Assembly: GCF_014268595.2 (NCBI RefSeq)
Contig: NZ_CP077091.1
Span: 1,944,501-2,008,500 of the forward strand
DNA from: Pseudomonas hamedanensis
GTDB lineage: Bacteria; Pseudomonadota; Gammaproteobacteria; Pseudomonadales; Pseudomonadaceae
Direction: 5' to 3'
DNA length: 64,000 nt
Shown here piece by piece: positions 29,951 through 38,334 of the stretch; position 1 is the first letter of the stretch; each line of letters opens with the position of its first letter. Position numbers and translations under genes: made by a program. A model generated the notes under the pieces. It saw only the letters and a program-made list of their open reading frames with translations, was not told the DNA's origin and made no database searches.

Positions 29951-31123
29951 TCATTTCAAGTGGCGGAAACTTTGAAACGCTGAAACCAACACCACCGCCC
30001 CCGCCGCAATCGCCAGCCAAAACCCGCTGCGCGCGCCAAACGCATCCACCAACGCGCCCGATCCGGCGGCGCCGATCGCCACGCCAATACTCAACCCCGT
30101 CACCAGCCAGGTCAGGCCCTCGGTCAGTTTGGCCGGCGGCACGATGCGTTCGATCAGGGCCATCGCCACGATCAGCGTCGGCGAAAAAAACAGCCCGGCC
30201 ACGAACACCGCCAGCGACAAGCCGACAATATTGCTCGCCCACAGCAGCGGTAACGTGGTCACTGCCGTCGCCACACCGCCATAGAGAAACAGTCGCGGCA
30301 ACGGCAGCTTCGAGCGCATTGCGCCGAAGGCGATGCCGGCCAGGCACGAGCCGATGGCGTAGACCGACAAGACAATGCTCGCCGCCGCTGGCTGGCCCTG
30401 CTGCTGGGCGAAAGCGACGCTGACCACATCGATCACCCCGACGATGACGCCCATGGCGAGCATCAAGGCCAGCAGCCACTGGACATCCGTCGAACGAATG
30501 ATCGAGCGCTGATGCTCAGACTCATGCGGATGCACCGGCGGCTCGGTGCTGCGTTGGGCGACGAACACCGTCACGCCGATCGCCAGCGCCAACAACGCCG
30601 CCAACGGCCCGGCCTCGGGAAACACCGCGACGGACAAACCCACCGACAGCGGCGGCCCGACGATAAAGCAGACCTCGTCGAGCACCGACTCCAGCGCATA
30701 GGCCGTCTGCAATTGCGGCTGGCCACGGTAGATCTCAGTCCAGCGCGCCCGCACCATCGCCGACATGCTCGGCATGCAGCCGGCCAGCGCGGCGCAGACA
30801 AACAATGTCCAGTTCGGCGCCTGCATTCGCGTGCACAACAGCAGCATCAGCAACCCACCACCGCCGACCAGTGCTGCTACCGGCAGAACCCGCCCCTGCC
30901 CGTAGCGGTCGACCAGCCGCGACACCTGCGGCGCGCAAAATGCCGTCGCCAGGGCAAACGTCGCCGCCACCGCGCCGGCCAGCGCATAGCCGCCGGTCAA
31001 TTGCGCGAGCATGGTGATCACGCCGATGCCGGTCATGGAAATCGGCATGCGCGCGAGCATCCCGGCCAGCACAAACGCACGGGCGCCGGGGGCGGTGAAC
31101 AGTTCGCGGTACGGGTTTGCCAT
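29951..31123 (-). CDS. MFS transporter, drug/H+ antiporter-like
   Basis: Inner-membrane protein of 390 residues with about twelve hydrophobic segments and the fold of small major facilitator efflux proteins. The start at 31123 (MANPYRELF) has a GAGGCAG ribosome site; a longer in-frame extension has no supporting signal. An Arg/Asp-rich cytoplasmic loop after the second or third helix (SRLVDRYGQGRVLP, about residues 70-83) fits MFS motif A. The substrate cannot be read from sequence. It is convergent with the SCP2-cupin gene and has no visible PvdS box, so export of pyoverdine or a precursor is possible but unsupported. Confidence 0.8.
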   Translation of the reverse strand: MANPYRELFTAPGARAFVLAGMLARMPISMTGIGVITMLAQLTGGYALAGAVAATFALATAFCAPQVSRLVDRYGQGRVLPVAALVGGGGLLMLLLCTRMQAPNWTLFVCAALAGCMPSMSAMVRARWTEIYRGQPQLQTAYALESVLDEVCFIVGPPLSVGLSVAVFPEAGPLAALLALAIGVTVFVAQRSTEPPVHPHESEHQRSIIRSTDVQWLLALMLAMGVIVGVIDVVSVAFAQQQGQPAAASIVLSVYAIGSCLAGIAFGAMRSKLPLPRLFLYGGVATAVTTLPLLWASNIVGLSLAVFVAGLFFSPTLIVAMALIERIVPPAKLTEGLTWLVTGLSIGVAIGAAGSGALVDAFGARSGFWLAIAAGAVVLVSAFQSFRHLK

Positions 31124-31209
31124 GGGGACTGCCTCATCAAGGGCAGCCAACTTGCCATAGGGTTCAAGCGCGTGGAAGCGGCGAATTGTTAGTGGAATGT
31201 GAAGCACTC

Positions 31210-31285
31210 TTCGCGAGCAGGCTCGCTCCCACCAGTGGATTTGCGGCGCACACAGATCCTGTGGGAGCGAGCCTGCTCGCGAAGG
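31210..31285. repeat. REP-type palindromic pair
   Basis: Arms TTCGCGAGCAGGCTCGCTCCCAC (31210-31232) and GTGGGAGCGAGCCTGCTCGCGAA (31261-31283) are inverted copies separated by 28 bases. They sit between the divergent MFS and SDR genes. Confidence 0.85.
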
Positions 31286-31376
31286 GGCCAGCGCAATCAC
31301 CGCATCCACCCAATGAACTCTCAGCGCCTACCATCAGTCAGCTACTTAAGTCTCTTGAATCAAGGCGTAAATCGTC

Positions 31377-32177
31377 ATGCAGATTTCCCTCGCTCATCAG
31401 GTAGCGCTGGTCACCGGCGCCAGCTCCGGCATCGGCCACGCCGCCGCCCAGGCACTGGCCGCCGCCGGTGCCGCCGTCGTCATCAACTACAACAGCAGCG
31501 CCAAACCCGCTGAAGAGCTGGCTGCGAAAATCAACGCCGAGGGCGGCAAAGCGCTCGCCATCGGTGCCGATGTCTCGAAAGAAGACGAGGTCGAGCGGCT
31601 GTTTGCCGAGACCGTCGACGCCTTCGGTTCGCTGGACATTCTGGTGGCCAACTCCGGCCTGCAGAAAGACGCCGCAGCCGTGGACATGACGCTGGACGAC
31701 TGGAACACGGTGATCGGCGTCAACCTCACCGGGCAGTTTCTCTGCGCCCGCGCGGCGTTGCGGATTTTTCAGCGTCAGGGCGTGCGCGAAGGCGTGTCCC
31801 GGGCCGCCGGCAAGATCATTCACATGAGTTCGGTGCACCAGCGCATTCCCTGGGCCGGGCACGTCAACTATGCGGCGTCCAAGGGTGGCGTCGATCAATT
31901 GATGCAGAGCTTGGCCCAGGAGGTCAGTCACCAGCGCATCCGCATCAACAGCATTGCCCCGGGAGCGATTCGCACGGCGATCAACCGTGACGCCACTGAA
32001 GGTGCGGCGGGACAGAAACTGCTCGAACTGATTCCCTACGGCCGCATCGGCGACGTCGAAGATGTCGCCAACGCGGTGGTCTTTCTCGCCTCCGACCTGT
32101 CTGACTATATCGTCGGCACCACGCTATTCATCGATGGCGGCATGAGCCTCTATCCGGGGTTTCGCGGCAATGGCTGA
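31377..32177 (+). CDS. SDR-family oxidoreductase, glucose 1-dehydrogenase-like
   Basis: Short-chain dehydrogenase of 266 residues. The Rossmann dinucleotide motif TGASSGIG is at residues 13-20, the active-site Tyr165-x3-Lys169 lies in YAASKGG, and a catalytic Ser is in HMSS. The family acts on sugars or alcohols with NAD(P). The closest general resemblance is to bacterial glucose 1-dehydrogenase-type SDRs, but the substrate is not proven by motifs. Its stop overlaps the start of the following glucoamylase-like gene by eight bases, indicating translational coupling and probably a shared sugar pathway. Confidence 0.8.
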   Translation: MQISLAHQVALVTGASSGIGHAAAQALAAAGAAVVINYNSSAKPAEELAAKINAEGGKALAIGADVSKEDEVERLFAETVDAFGSLDILVANSGLQKDAAAVDMTLDDWNTVIGVNLTGQFLCARAALRIFQRQGVREGVSRAAGKIIHMSSVHQRIPWAGHVNYAASKGGVDQLMQSLAQEVSHQRIRINSIAPGAIRTAINRDATEGAAGQKLLELIPYGRIGDVEDVANAVVFLASDLSDYIVGTTLFIDGGMSLYPGFRGNG

Positions 32178-33996
32178 TCATCATCCGGAACGCCAAAGCG
32201 CCATCGATGCCCACGGCATCATTGGCGACATGCGCAGTGCGGCGCTGGTCAACGACAGGGGCAGTGTGGATTTTTTCTGCTGGCCGGAGTTCGATAGCCC
32301 GTCGATTTTCTGTTCGTTGCTGGACACGCCTGAAGCAGGGATTTTCCAGCTCGCACCGGACTTGCCCGGCGCCCGGCGCGAGCAGATTTATCTGCCCGAC
32401 ACCAACGTCTTGCAGACTCGCTGGTTGAGTGAACAAGCGGTGGTCGAGATCACTGATCTGTTGCCCATCGGTGACCATGACGATGCCCTGCCGTTGCTGA
32501 TGCGCCGTGTGCGTGTGGTCAGCGGCTCGGCGACGTTCCACCTGCGCTGCGCGGTGCGCCATGATTACGGCCGCGCCGATACTCAGGCGCAGTGGCACGA
32601 TAAGGACGTGACGTTCAGCGCCGCCGGCCAGCCGTCACTGCGCCTGGCCTCGGATCAGCGGTTAACGCTAGACGCCAACGCGGCGGTGGCGCAGTTCACC
32701 CTCAAGCAAAACGAAACCGCCGCGTTCATGCTCGGCGCCAGCGACGACCCGCGCTTCGCCGCAGGGGCCGCTGAATTGTGCATACAGCGCACCTTGCTGT
32801 TCTGGCGCGGCTGGATCGGCCAGTCCAACTACCGCGGACGCTGGCGAGAAATGGTCAACCGCTCGGCCCTGGCCCTGAAACTGCTGACCTCGCGCAAGCA
32901 CGGCGCGATCCTCGCCGCCGCCACCTTCGGTCTGCCGGAAACCCCCGGCGGCGAACGCAACTGGGATTACCGCTACACGTGGATCCGCGATGCGTCGTTC
33001 ACGGTGTATGCGTTCATGCGTTTGGGTTTTGTCGATGAAGCCAACCACTACATGCAATGGCTGCGTGGACGGGTCAGCGATTGCTGCGGCAAACCGATGA
33101 AGTTGAACATTCTCTACGCCATCGACGGCCGCCAGGAGCTGCCGGAGAGCGAACTGACGCACCTGTCCGGCCACGGCGGCGCAACACCGGTGCGCATCGG
33201 CAACGGCGCCTTTGAGCAAATCCAGCTGGACATTTTTGGCGAGCTGATGGACGCGGTTTATCTGGTCAACAAATACGGCGACGCGATTTCCCATGAAGGC
33301 TGGAAGCACGTCTGCGAAGTGGTCGATCAGGTCTGTGAAACCTGGCAGACCGAGGATGTCGGCATCTGGGAAATGCGCGGCGAGCAGCATCACTTTCTGC
33401 ACTCACGCTTGATGTGCTGGGTGGCCCTGGACCGCGCCATCCGTCTGGCCTCGAAACGCTCGCTGCCGGCACCGTTCGCCCGTTGGGATCAGACCCGGCA
33501 AGCGATTTATGCCGACATCTGGGACAACTTCTGGAATGAGGAACGCGGACATTTCGTCCAGTACAAGGGTGGCACCGCGCTGGATGGCTCGATGCTGTTG
33601 ATGCCGCTGGTACGTTTCGTCAGTGCCAAGGACCCGCGCTGGCTGTCGACGCTCGCAGCGATCGAAAGAAATCTGGTGCGCGACGGCATGGTTTATCGCT
33701 ACCGCAACGACGACGGCAATATCGATGGCCTCAGCGGTACCGAAGGCGCATTCGCCGCATGCTCGTTCTGGTACGTCGAATGCCTGGCCCGCGCCGGACA
33801 AGTGGAAAAAGCGCATTTGGAGTTTGAACAGTTGCTCAGGTATGCCAATCCGCTGGGGCTGTATGCCGAAGAGTTCGACAGCCATGGGCGGCACTTGGGC
33901 AACACGCCGCAAGCGCTGACGCATCTGGCGTTGATCAGTGCGGCGAGTTTTCTGGATCGCAAGTTGAGTGGGGAAAAGAGTTCCTGGCAGCCGTAA
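32170..33996 (+). CDS. Glycoside hydrolase family 15 protein (glucoamylase/trehalase-like)
   Basis: Protein of 608 residues. An N-terminal beta-sandwich domain (about 1-220, starting near DAHGIIGDMRSAAL) is followed by an alpha/alpha barrel with the GH15 signature NWDYRYTWIRDA near residues 262-275 and a late conserved stretch TEGAFAACSFWYVE near 525-540. The family releases glucose from alpha-glucans or trehalose. There is no signal peptide, so it should act in the cytoplasm, for example on glycogen, maltodextrin or trehalose. It overlaps the upstream SDR by eight bases; released sugar could be that enzyme's substrate (inference). Confidence 0.85.
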   Translation: MADHHPERQSAIDAHGIIGDMRSAALVNDRGSVDFFCWPEFDSPSIFCSLLDTPEAGIFQLAPDLPGARREQIYLPDTNVLQTRWLSEQAVVEITDLLPIGDHDDALPLLMRRVRVVSGSATFHLRCAVRHDYGRADTQAQWHDKDVTFSAAGQPSLRLASDQRLTLDANAAVAQFTLKQNETAAFMLGASDDPRFAAGAAELCIQRTLLFWRGWIGQSNYRGRWREMVNRSALALKLLTSRKHGAILAAATFGLPETPGGERNWDYRYTWIRDASFTVYAFMRLGFVDEANHYMQWLRGRVSDCCGKPMKLNILYAIDGRQELPESELTHLSGHGGATPVRIGNGAFEQIQLDIFGELMDAVYLVNKYGDAISHEGWKHVCEVVDQVCETWQTEDVGIWEMRGEQHHFLHSRLMCWVALDRAIRLASKRSLPAPFARWDQTRQAIYADIWDNFWNEERGHFVQYKGGTALDGSMLLMPLVRFVSAKDPRWLSTLAAIERNLVRDGMVYRYRNDDGNIDGLSGTEGAFAACSFWYVECLARAGQVEKAHLEFEQLLRYANPLGLYAEEFDSHGRHLGNTPQALTHLALISAASFLDRKLSGEKSSWQP

Positions 33997-34081
33997 ATCT
34001 CGCCACTGTCTGTAGGACATATTCCACAAAACTGTGCTTTACCAGGCCAAGTCCTACGCAGCCATCAGCAGAATAATTCCC

Positions 34082-34218
34082 TTTGTGGCGAGGGAGCTTG
34101 CTCCCGCTGGTTCGCGAAGCGGCCCCAAACCCTGCGTCTCCATCCGTCCAGAGGGACCGCATTGCCTGGCTTTGCGCCTGCTGCGCAGCCGAGCGGGAGC
34201 AAGCTCCCTCGCCACAAA
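34082..34218. repeat. 27-bp perfect inverted repeat (palindromic repeat unit)
   Basis: A 27-base arm at 34082-34108 (core GGCGAGGGAGCTTGCTCCC) is repeated in perfect inverse at 34192-34218, with 83 bases between. Each arm contains its own small palindrome GGGAGCTTGCTCCC. This is a different repeat family from the GAGCCTGCTCGC type. It occupies most of the gap 33997-34391, where I see no gene. Confidence 0.85.
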
Positions 34219-34391
34219 ACGCGCGTCTCATGGGGATTACACCGCCTCAACATCCCTTGGACTATTCTCCCCCCTGCAACTTGCAGTCACACCCGGAAAT
34301 ACCCTGTTGCCAGCGGTTACATCCGCACCTACCATCCAACGCAACGGGCACAGCGGAGCTGTCCAACCACCCCCGAATTCAAGGAACCGGA

Positions 34392-34781
34392 ATGCCTCAC
34401 CACGTCCAGCGCAGCATCGACTCCCCTCTTCGCACCGGGCTGACCCGCACCCAGCTCTGGGAAGCCGCCGATCAAGGCCTGATCAAATGCTGGGAAATCG
34501 GCCGCCAGCGTGCCGAGCGCTTTCCCGATCTCGCTCAACGATGCCTTGCAGGCGAATTGCCGGTGCTCGGCTGGAAAGGTGGCGTCAGTCGCAGCCTGAA
34601 GAAAAACGAGAAATACGGCTCGCTGAAATATCTCGCGCAGTGGCAGGGCTTACGTGGTGAAGATCTGGATATAGATTTGGCTGAGGAACGTTCGCTGACA
34701 TGCTCGCGGACGAAAATGAAAGTGACGTTTACCCCGGATCGGACCAAGTATTTCAATCAGGTGGCGGAAGTTGAGGCTTAA
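34392..34781 (+). CDS. Hypothetical protein, first gene of a two-gene unit with a BRCT protein
   Basis: Protein of 129 residues, not recognised. The ATG at 34392 has AAGGA six bases upstream. The N-terminal half contains a short helical stretch (TRTQLWEAADQGLIKCWE) resembling a small DNA-binding or MerR-like helix, but too weakly to claim. The C-terminal half is rich in Lys, Arg and Asp (SLKKNEKYGSLKY, TKMKVTFTPDRTKYF). It is followed after 12 bases by the BRCT gene, with GGAGAGG between them, so the two are probably co-transcribed. A nucleic-acid-related role is a guess from the partner only. Confidence 0.6.
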   Translation: MPHHVQRSIDSPLRTGLTRTQLWEAADQGLIKCWEIGRQRAERFPDLAQRCLAGELPVLGWKGGVSRSLKKNEKYGSLKYLAQWQGLRGEDLDIDLAEERSLTCSRTKMKVTFTPDRTKYFNQVAEVEA

Positions 34782-34793
34782 GGAGAGGCAGGG

Positions 34794-35426
34794 ATGGTCG
34801 ACTTACATCAGGAATTTCAAAACAGCCGCTTCTTCCACGAAGCGCGGATTGACAGGCGTTCAGCAGACGCACTCGCAGGTATCGCAGTCGGGCTTGCGGC
34901 GGACGGCAAAATTAATCAGCAAGAAGCCGAGTTCCTCAAGAATTGGATTGAAACGCACTTGATCCATCTGGAAGATCCGGTGGTAAACATTCTCTATAGA
35001 CGTCTGGCCAGCATGCTTAACGATGGGGTACTGGATGCCGACGAGTCTGTGGAACTGTTGGGACTGCTCCATCAATTCACTGGTTTGCCCGTCGGCGCCG
35101 CAACAATGTCATATGCGCCGACGAGCCTTCCTTTCGATACTCCCGCCCCAGAACTAAGTTTGCCTAATCGAGTGTTCTTGTTCACCGGCGTAATGTCGTA
35201 TGGACCACGCAAGGAATGTGAATCCTTGATTGTCGAGCGAGGTGGACTGATCGGTAGTTCCGTCAGTAAGAAGGTTCACTATCTCGTCGTCGGCAACATC
35301 GGCAACGAACAATGGCTCCACAGTAGCTACGGCCTCAAGATTAAAAAAGCCGTTGAGCTGAGAGAAAACGGTATACCGATCGCTATTATTGGCGAAGATC
35401 ACTGGTCGAAAGTGTTGTTCGGATAA
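34794..35426 (+). CDS. BRCT-domain protein with TerB-like helical N-terminus
   Basis: Protein of 210 residues. About residues 25-100 are an acidic all-helical segment with SADALAGIAVGLAADGKINQQEAEFL, a pattern like tellurite-resistance TerB-type domains. Residues about 120-208 form a BRCT domain of the kind at the end of NAD-dependent DNA ligases (VFLFTGVMSYGPRKECESLI, then SSVSKKVHYLVVG). BRCT domains bind phosphopeptides, DNA ends or ADP-ribose. The function of this stand-alone fusion is unknown to me. By eye its codons look less GC-rich than those of its neighbours, which could hint at acquisition. It follows the 129-residue unknown gene closely. Confidence 0.75.
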   Translation: MVDLHQEFQNSRFFHEARIDRRSADALAGIAVGLAADGKINQQEAEFLKNWIETHLIHLEDPVVNILYRRLASMLNDGVLDADESVELLGLLHQFTGLPVGAATMSYAPTSLPFDTPAPELSLPNRVFLFTGVMSYGPRKECESLIVERGGLIGSSVSKKVHYLVVGNIGNEQWLHSSYGLKIKKAVELRENGIPIAIIGEDHWSKVLFG

Positions 35427-35433
35427 GTCGATT

Positions 35434-36414
35434 TCAAGATGCTGCGTGATCCGCAGCGCTGACTGAAAACCGCTCGCGATAGGCCTGTGGCGTGACGCCA
35501 ATAGCACGGAGAAAACTGCGCCGCAGTGTTTCTTCACTGCCAAACCCGCAATTGGCTGCGATGCGTTTGACCGGCAGCCCGGTGTCGCTTAGCAAGCGTC
35601 TTGCGGTTTCCACGCGAATCAACTCGATCGCGCGCGCCGGGGTCTGGCCGGTGTCGGCGCGGTAGTGGCGGATGAAGCTGCGTTCGCTCATGCCGGCCTG
35701 TTCGGCCAGCGTGGGAATGCCGAGGTCGCACATAAGGTTCTCGGCGATCCAGGCGTGCAGTTCATCGAAACGGTTGCCCTGATGTTGCAGTGACAGCGTG
35801 ACGCTGAACTGTGACTGCCCACCGGGTCGTTTGAGGAACACCACCAAGTGCCGGGCGACGTCCAGAGCGATGTCGCGACCGAGGTCCTCTTCGACCATCG
35901 CCAGCGCCAGATCAATGCCGGCCGTGACCCCGGCCGAGGTCCACACCGGGCCGTCATTGATGAAAATCGGATTGGCTTCGACGCGCAGCCTGGGATGTTG
36001 CTGCGCCAGTTGTTCGCAACGCGTCCAGTGCGTTACCACGCGGCGGCCGTCGAGCCAGCCACTGGCCGCCAGCAGAAAAGCGCCGGTGCATACCGAGGCC
36101 ACGCGGCGGCAGCCAGCGGCATGTTCGCGCACCCAATGTACCAATGGCGCATCTTCAGCCGCCGGATAAATACCCCAGCCACCGGCGATGATCAACGTGT
36201 CGCTGGGCGCCGTCGGCAACGGTTCAGCCAGCACCGCCAGACCCGCCGACGACATCACCGCCCCGCCCTCGCTGGCAATCACGCTTGGCGCATAAGGCGT
36301 CGGCAAGCCGCGCTGACGGGCAAGATCGTTGGCCGAAGCGAACACTTGCAATGGCCCGGTGACATCGAGGATCTGCATGTTGGCGAACGCGAGAACGTGA
36401 ATGGCTTTGGGCAT
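35434..36414 (-). CDS. GlxA-family transcriptional regulator (DJ-1/PfpI plus AraC HTH)
   Basis: Protein of 326 residues. The N-terminal DJ-1/PfpI-like sensory domain (about 1-190) has the nucleophile elbow SVCTGAFLLA. The AraC-type double helix-turn-helix (about 215-320) has IPTLAEQAGMSERSFIRHY and the second-motif signature RIAANCGFGSEETLRRSF. It is divergent from the inhA-like gene, whose product shares the same DJ-1 fold, so local control of that gene by an isonitrile-like or nitrile-like ligand is a plausible inference. The stop lies eight bases from the convergent BRCT gene. Confidence 0.85.
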   Translation of the reverse strand: MPKAIHVLAFANMQILDVTGPLQVFASANDLARQRGLPTPYAPSVIASEGGAVMSSAGLAVLAEPLPTAPSDTLIIAGGWGIYPAAEDAPLVHWVREHAAGCRRVASVCTGAFLLAASGWLDGRRVVTHWTRCEQLAQQHPRLRVEANPIFINDGPVWTSAGVTAGIDLALAMVEEDLGRDIALDVARHLVVFLKRPGGQSQFSVTLSLQHQGNRFDELHAWIAENLMCDLGIPTLAEQAGMSERSFIRHYRADTGQTPARAIELIRVETARRLLSDTGLPVKRIAANCGFGSEETLRRSFLRAIGVTPQAYRERFSVSAADHAAS

Positions 36415-36503
36415 TTGGCGTAATTCGTGGGGTGATTGGCGTATGCGCCAGAACCTACGCGACTACAGTCAAGCCGTCCACCCCCTCAATGGAGAAAAAC
36501 ACC

Positions 36504-37190
36504 ATGACGTTGCAGATCGGTTTTCTGTTGTTTCCGCAGGTCCAGCAACTCGACCTGACCGGCCCGTACGACGTGCTGGCCTCGCTGCCGGGCGTGCAGG
36601 TGCATCTGGTCTGGAAGGACCTGATGCCGGTCACCGCCAGCACCGGCCTGCTGCTCAAACCGACGACAACGTTTGAAGACTGCCCTTGCCTGGACGTGAT
36701 CTGCGTGCCCGGCGGTGGCGGTGTCGGGCCGCTGATGGAGGATGAACAAACGCTGAACTTCATCAAACGTCAGGCCGCACAGGCCTGTTATGTGACCTCG
36801 GTGTGCACCGGCTCTCTGGTGCTTGGCGCGGCCGGCCTGCTGAAGGGCAAACGCGCGACCACGCATTGGGCGTATCACGACCTGCTGCCGACGCTGGGGG
36901 CGATTGCGGTGAAGGATCGGGTGGTTCGCGACGGCAATCTGTTTACCGGTGGCGGGATTACCGCCGGGATCGATTTCGCCCTGGTGCTGGCGGCGGAACT
37001 GGTCGATGCCGACACGGCGCAACTGGTGCAATTGCAGCTGGAATATGCCCCGGCGCCGCCGTTCAATTCGGGTAGCCCCGAGGTCGCGCCGAGTGCGATT
37101 GTCGATGAAGCGCGGTTGCGCGCGGCGCCTTCGTTGAAGTTGCGCACGGAGATTACCGAGCGCGCGGCTGCCAGACTCAACCTGCGCTGA
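36504..37190 (+). CDS. inhA: Probable isonitrile hydratase (DJ-1/PfpI family)
   Basis: Protein of 228 residues, the same length as the isonitrile hydratase described from Pseudomonas putida. That enzyme hydrates isonitriles to N-substituted formamides and depends on Asp17 and Cys101. Here the Asp in VQQLDLTG is residue 17 and the Cys in TSVCTGS is residue 101, both exactly placed. The start at 36504 has GGAG nine bases upstream. An upstream in-frame extension to 36432 has no ribosome site and would overlap the control region. It is transcribed divergently from a GlxA-family regulator. The physiological substrate in this organism is unknown. Confidence 0.8.
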   Translation: MTLQIGFLLFPQVQQLDLTGPYDVLASLPGVQVHLVWKDLMPVTASTGLLLKPTTTFEDCPCLDVICVPGGGGVGPLMEDEQTLNFIKRQAAQACYVTSVCTGSLVLGAAGLLKGKRATTHWAYHDLLPTLGAIAVKDRVVRDGNLFTGGGITAGIDFALVLAAELVDADTAQLVQLQLEYAPAPPFNSGSPEVAPSAIVDEARLRAAPSLKLRTEITERAAARLNLR

Positions 37191-37231
37191 TCCCGAACGC
37201 CCACCGATTTCTGATTGAAATAATCAGCCAA

Positions 37232-37320
37232 TGTGGGAGTGGGCTTGCTCGCGAATGCGGTGTCATAGATACAGATAGGCTGACTGACACACCGCTTTCG
37301 CGAGCAAGCCCGCTCCCACA
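37232..37320. repeat. REP-type palindromic pair
   Basis: Inverted arms with core GTGGGAGTGGGCTTGCTCGCGAA and its complement, about 30 bases apart, downstream of inhA. It is a variant of the repeat found elsewhere in the window, with GGGCTTGCTCGC instead of GAGCCTGCTCGC. Confidence 0.85.
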
Positions 37321-37440
37321 ATGGGTTTTGTGTCGAACCGTCAGATTTGCGACGCTCCCCATCCCCGCCACACCTTCACTTGTCCCCAACCCCTCGCCCG
37401 TGTAGAAAGCCCCTTCCAGAATTTCGCACAAGGACTTTCG

Positions 37441-38232
37441 ATGAAGGCGTTGCCATGGCTCTATCTCGGGCTTCTCGGCCTCGGTTACGGATTGGCCCTG
37501 AGCTACGGCCAGCTCGGCTGGCTGGCACTGATCTCTGTCGGGCTTTTGTTATTCGCCGCGTTCGCTGTGCGCCAGCAACAGGTGCCGGTTGCGCGTTGGC
37601 TCGGCCATGGCCTGTTTATCGTGCTGGCTCTCGCGCTGGCGATGCACTGGCTGCCAGGTTTCGCCAACGGTCGCGCCATCGACCCGCAACGTTTCACGGA
37701 CGATGCTGTGCCATTCGCGATGTACCTCAACCTCGACAAACCGCTGATTGGCTTCTGGCTGTTGCTGGTCTGCCCCTGGATTGTCGCGCGACGTTCGTTG
37801 CGCCTGAGCGTCTATGCCACCGCCCTCGCCCTGACCCTGAGCGCGGTCCTCGCCCTCGGCGGCGCATTGTTGCTCGGCGTGATCACTTGGGCGCCGAAGT
37901 GGCCTGATCAGGCCTGGCTGTGGGTGCTGAACAATCTGCTGCTGGTGACGCTGGTCGAGGAGGCGCTGTTTCGCGGCTATCTACAGGGCGGACTCAGTCG
38001 TCGCCTCAAACACCTGCCCTACGGCGACAACCTCGCGCTGCTGTCGGCTTCGCTGTTGTTTGGTTTGGTGCACGCCGGCGCTGGCTGGACCTGGGTGTTG
38101 CTGGCGGGACTGGCCGGGGTCGGCTATGGTCTGGCCTACCGTTTCGGCGGACTGGGCGCGGCGATCGCCACGCATTTCGGCCTGAATCTGCTGCACTTCG
38201 GTCTTTTCACCTATCCGATGCTGGCCAGTTGA
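37441..38232 (+). CDS. CPBP-family intramembrane metalloprotease
   Basis: Inner-membrane protein of 263 residues with about eight hydrophobic segments. The three CPBP (Abi/Rce1) motifs are present in the C-terminal half: VEEALFRGY (EExxxR), LLFGLVH (FxxxH) and THFGLNLLHF (HxxxN). The family includes CAAX-type proteases and bacteriocin-immunity proteins. The substrate is unknown. I chose the start at 37441 (MKALPWLYLG) because it begins the first membrane segment and follows an AAGGA site; upstream codons lie partly in a repeat. Confidence 0.8.
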   Translation: MKALPWLYLGLLGLGYGLALSYGQLGWLALISVGLLLFAAFAVRQQQVPVARWLGHGLFIVLALALAMHWLPGFANGRAIDPQRFTDDAVPFAMYLNLDKPLIGFWLLLVCPWIVARRSLRLSVYATALALTLSAVLALGGALLLGVITWAPKWPDQAWLWVLNNLLLVTLVEEALFRGYLQGGLSRRLKHLPYGDNLALLSASLLFGLVHAGAGWTWVLLAGLAGVGYGLAYRFGGLGAAIATHFGLNLLHFGLFTYPMLAS

Positions 38233-38334
38233 TGCAAGCGCCGTTTTGCGACGGCCTACTTAAATCTGAAAAAAAACTTCAATAAAAACCTGTCAGCGCC
38301 GACAACCTTTCAAAGCCTTGCGGATTGAAAAACC

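Noticed and set aside
34082..34218. Possible CRISPR or insertion-sequence ends
   Set aside because: Only two inverted arms, no direct repeat array, no transposase and no target duplication.
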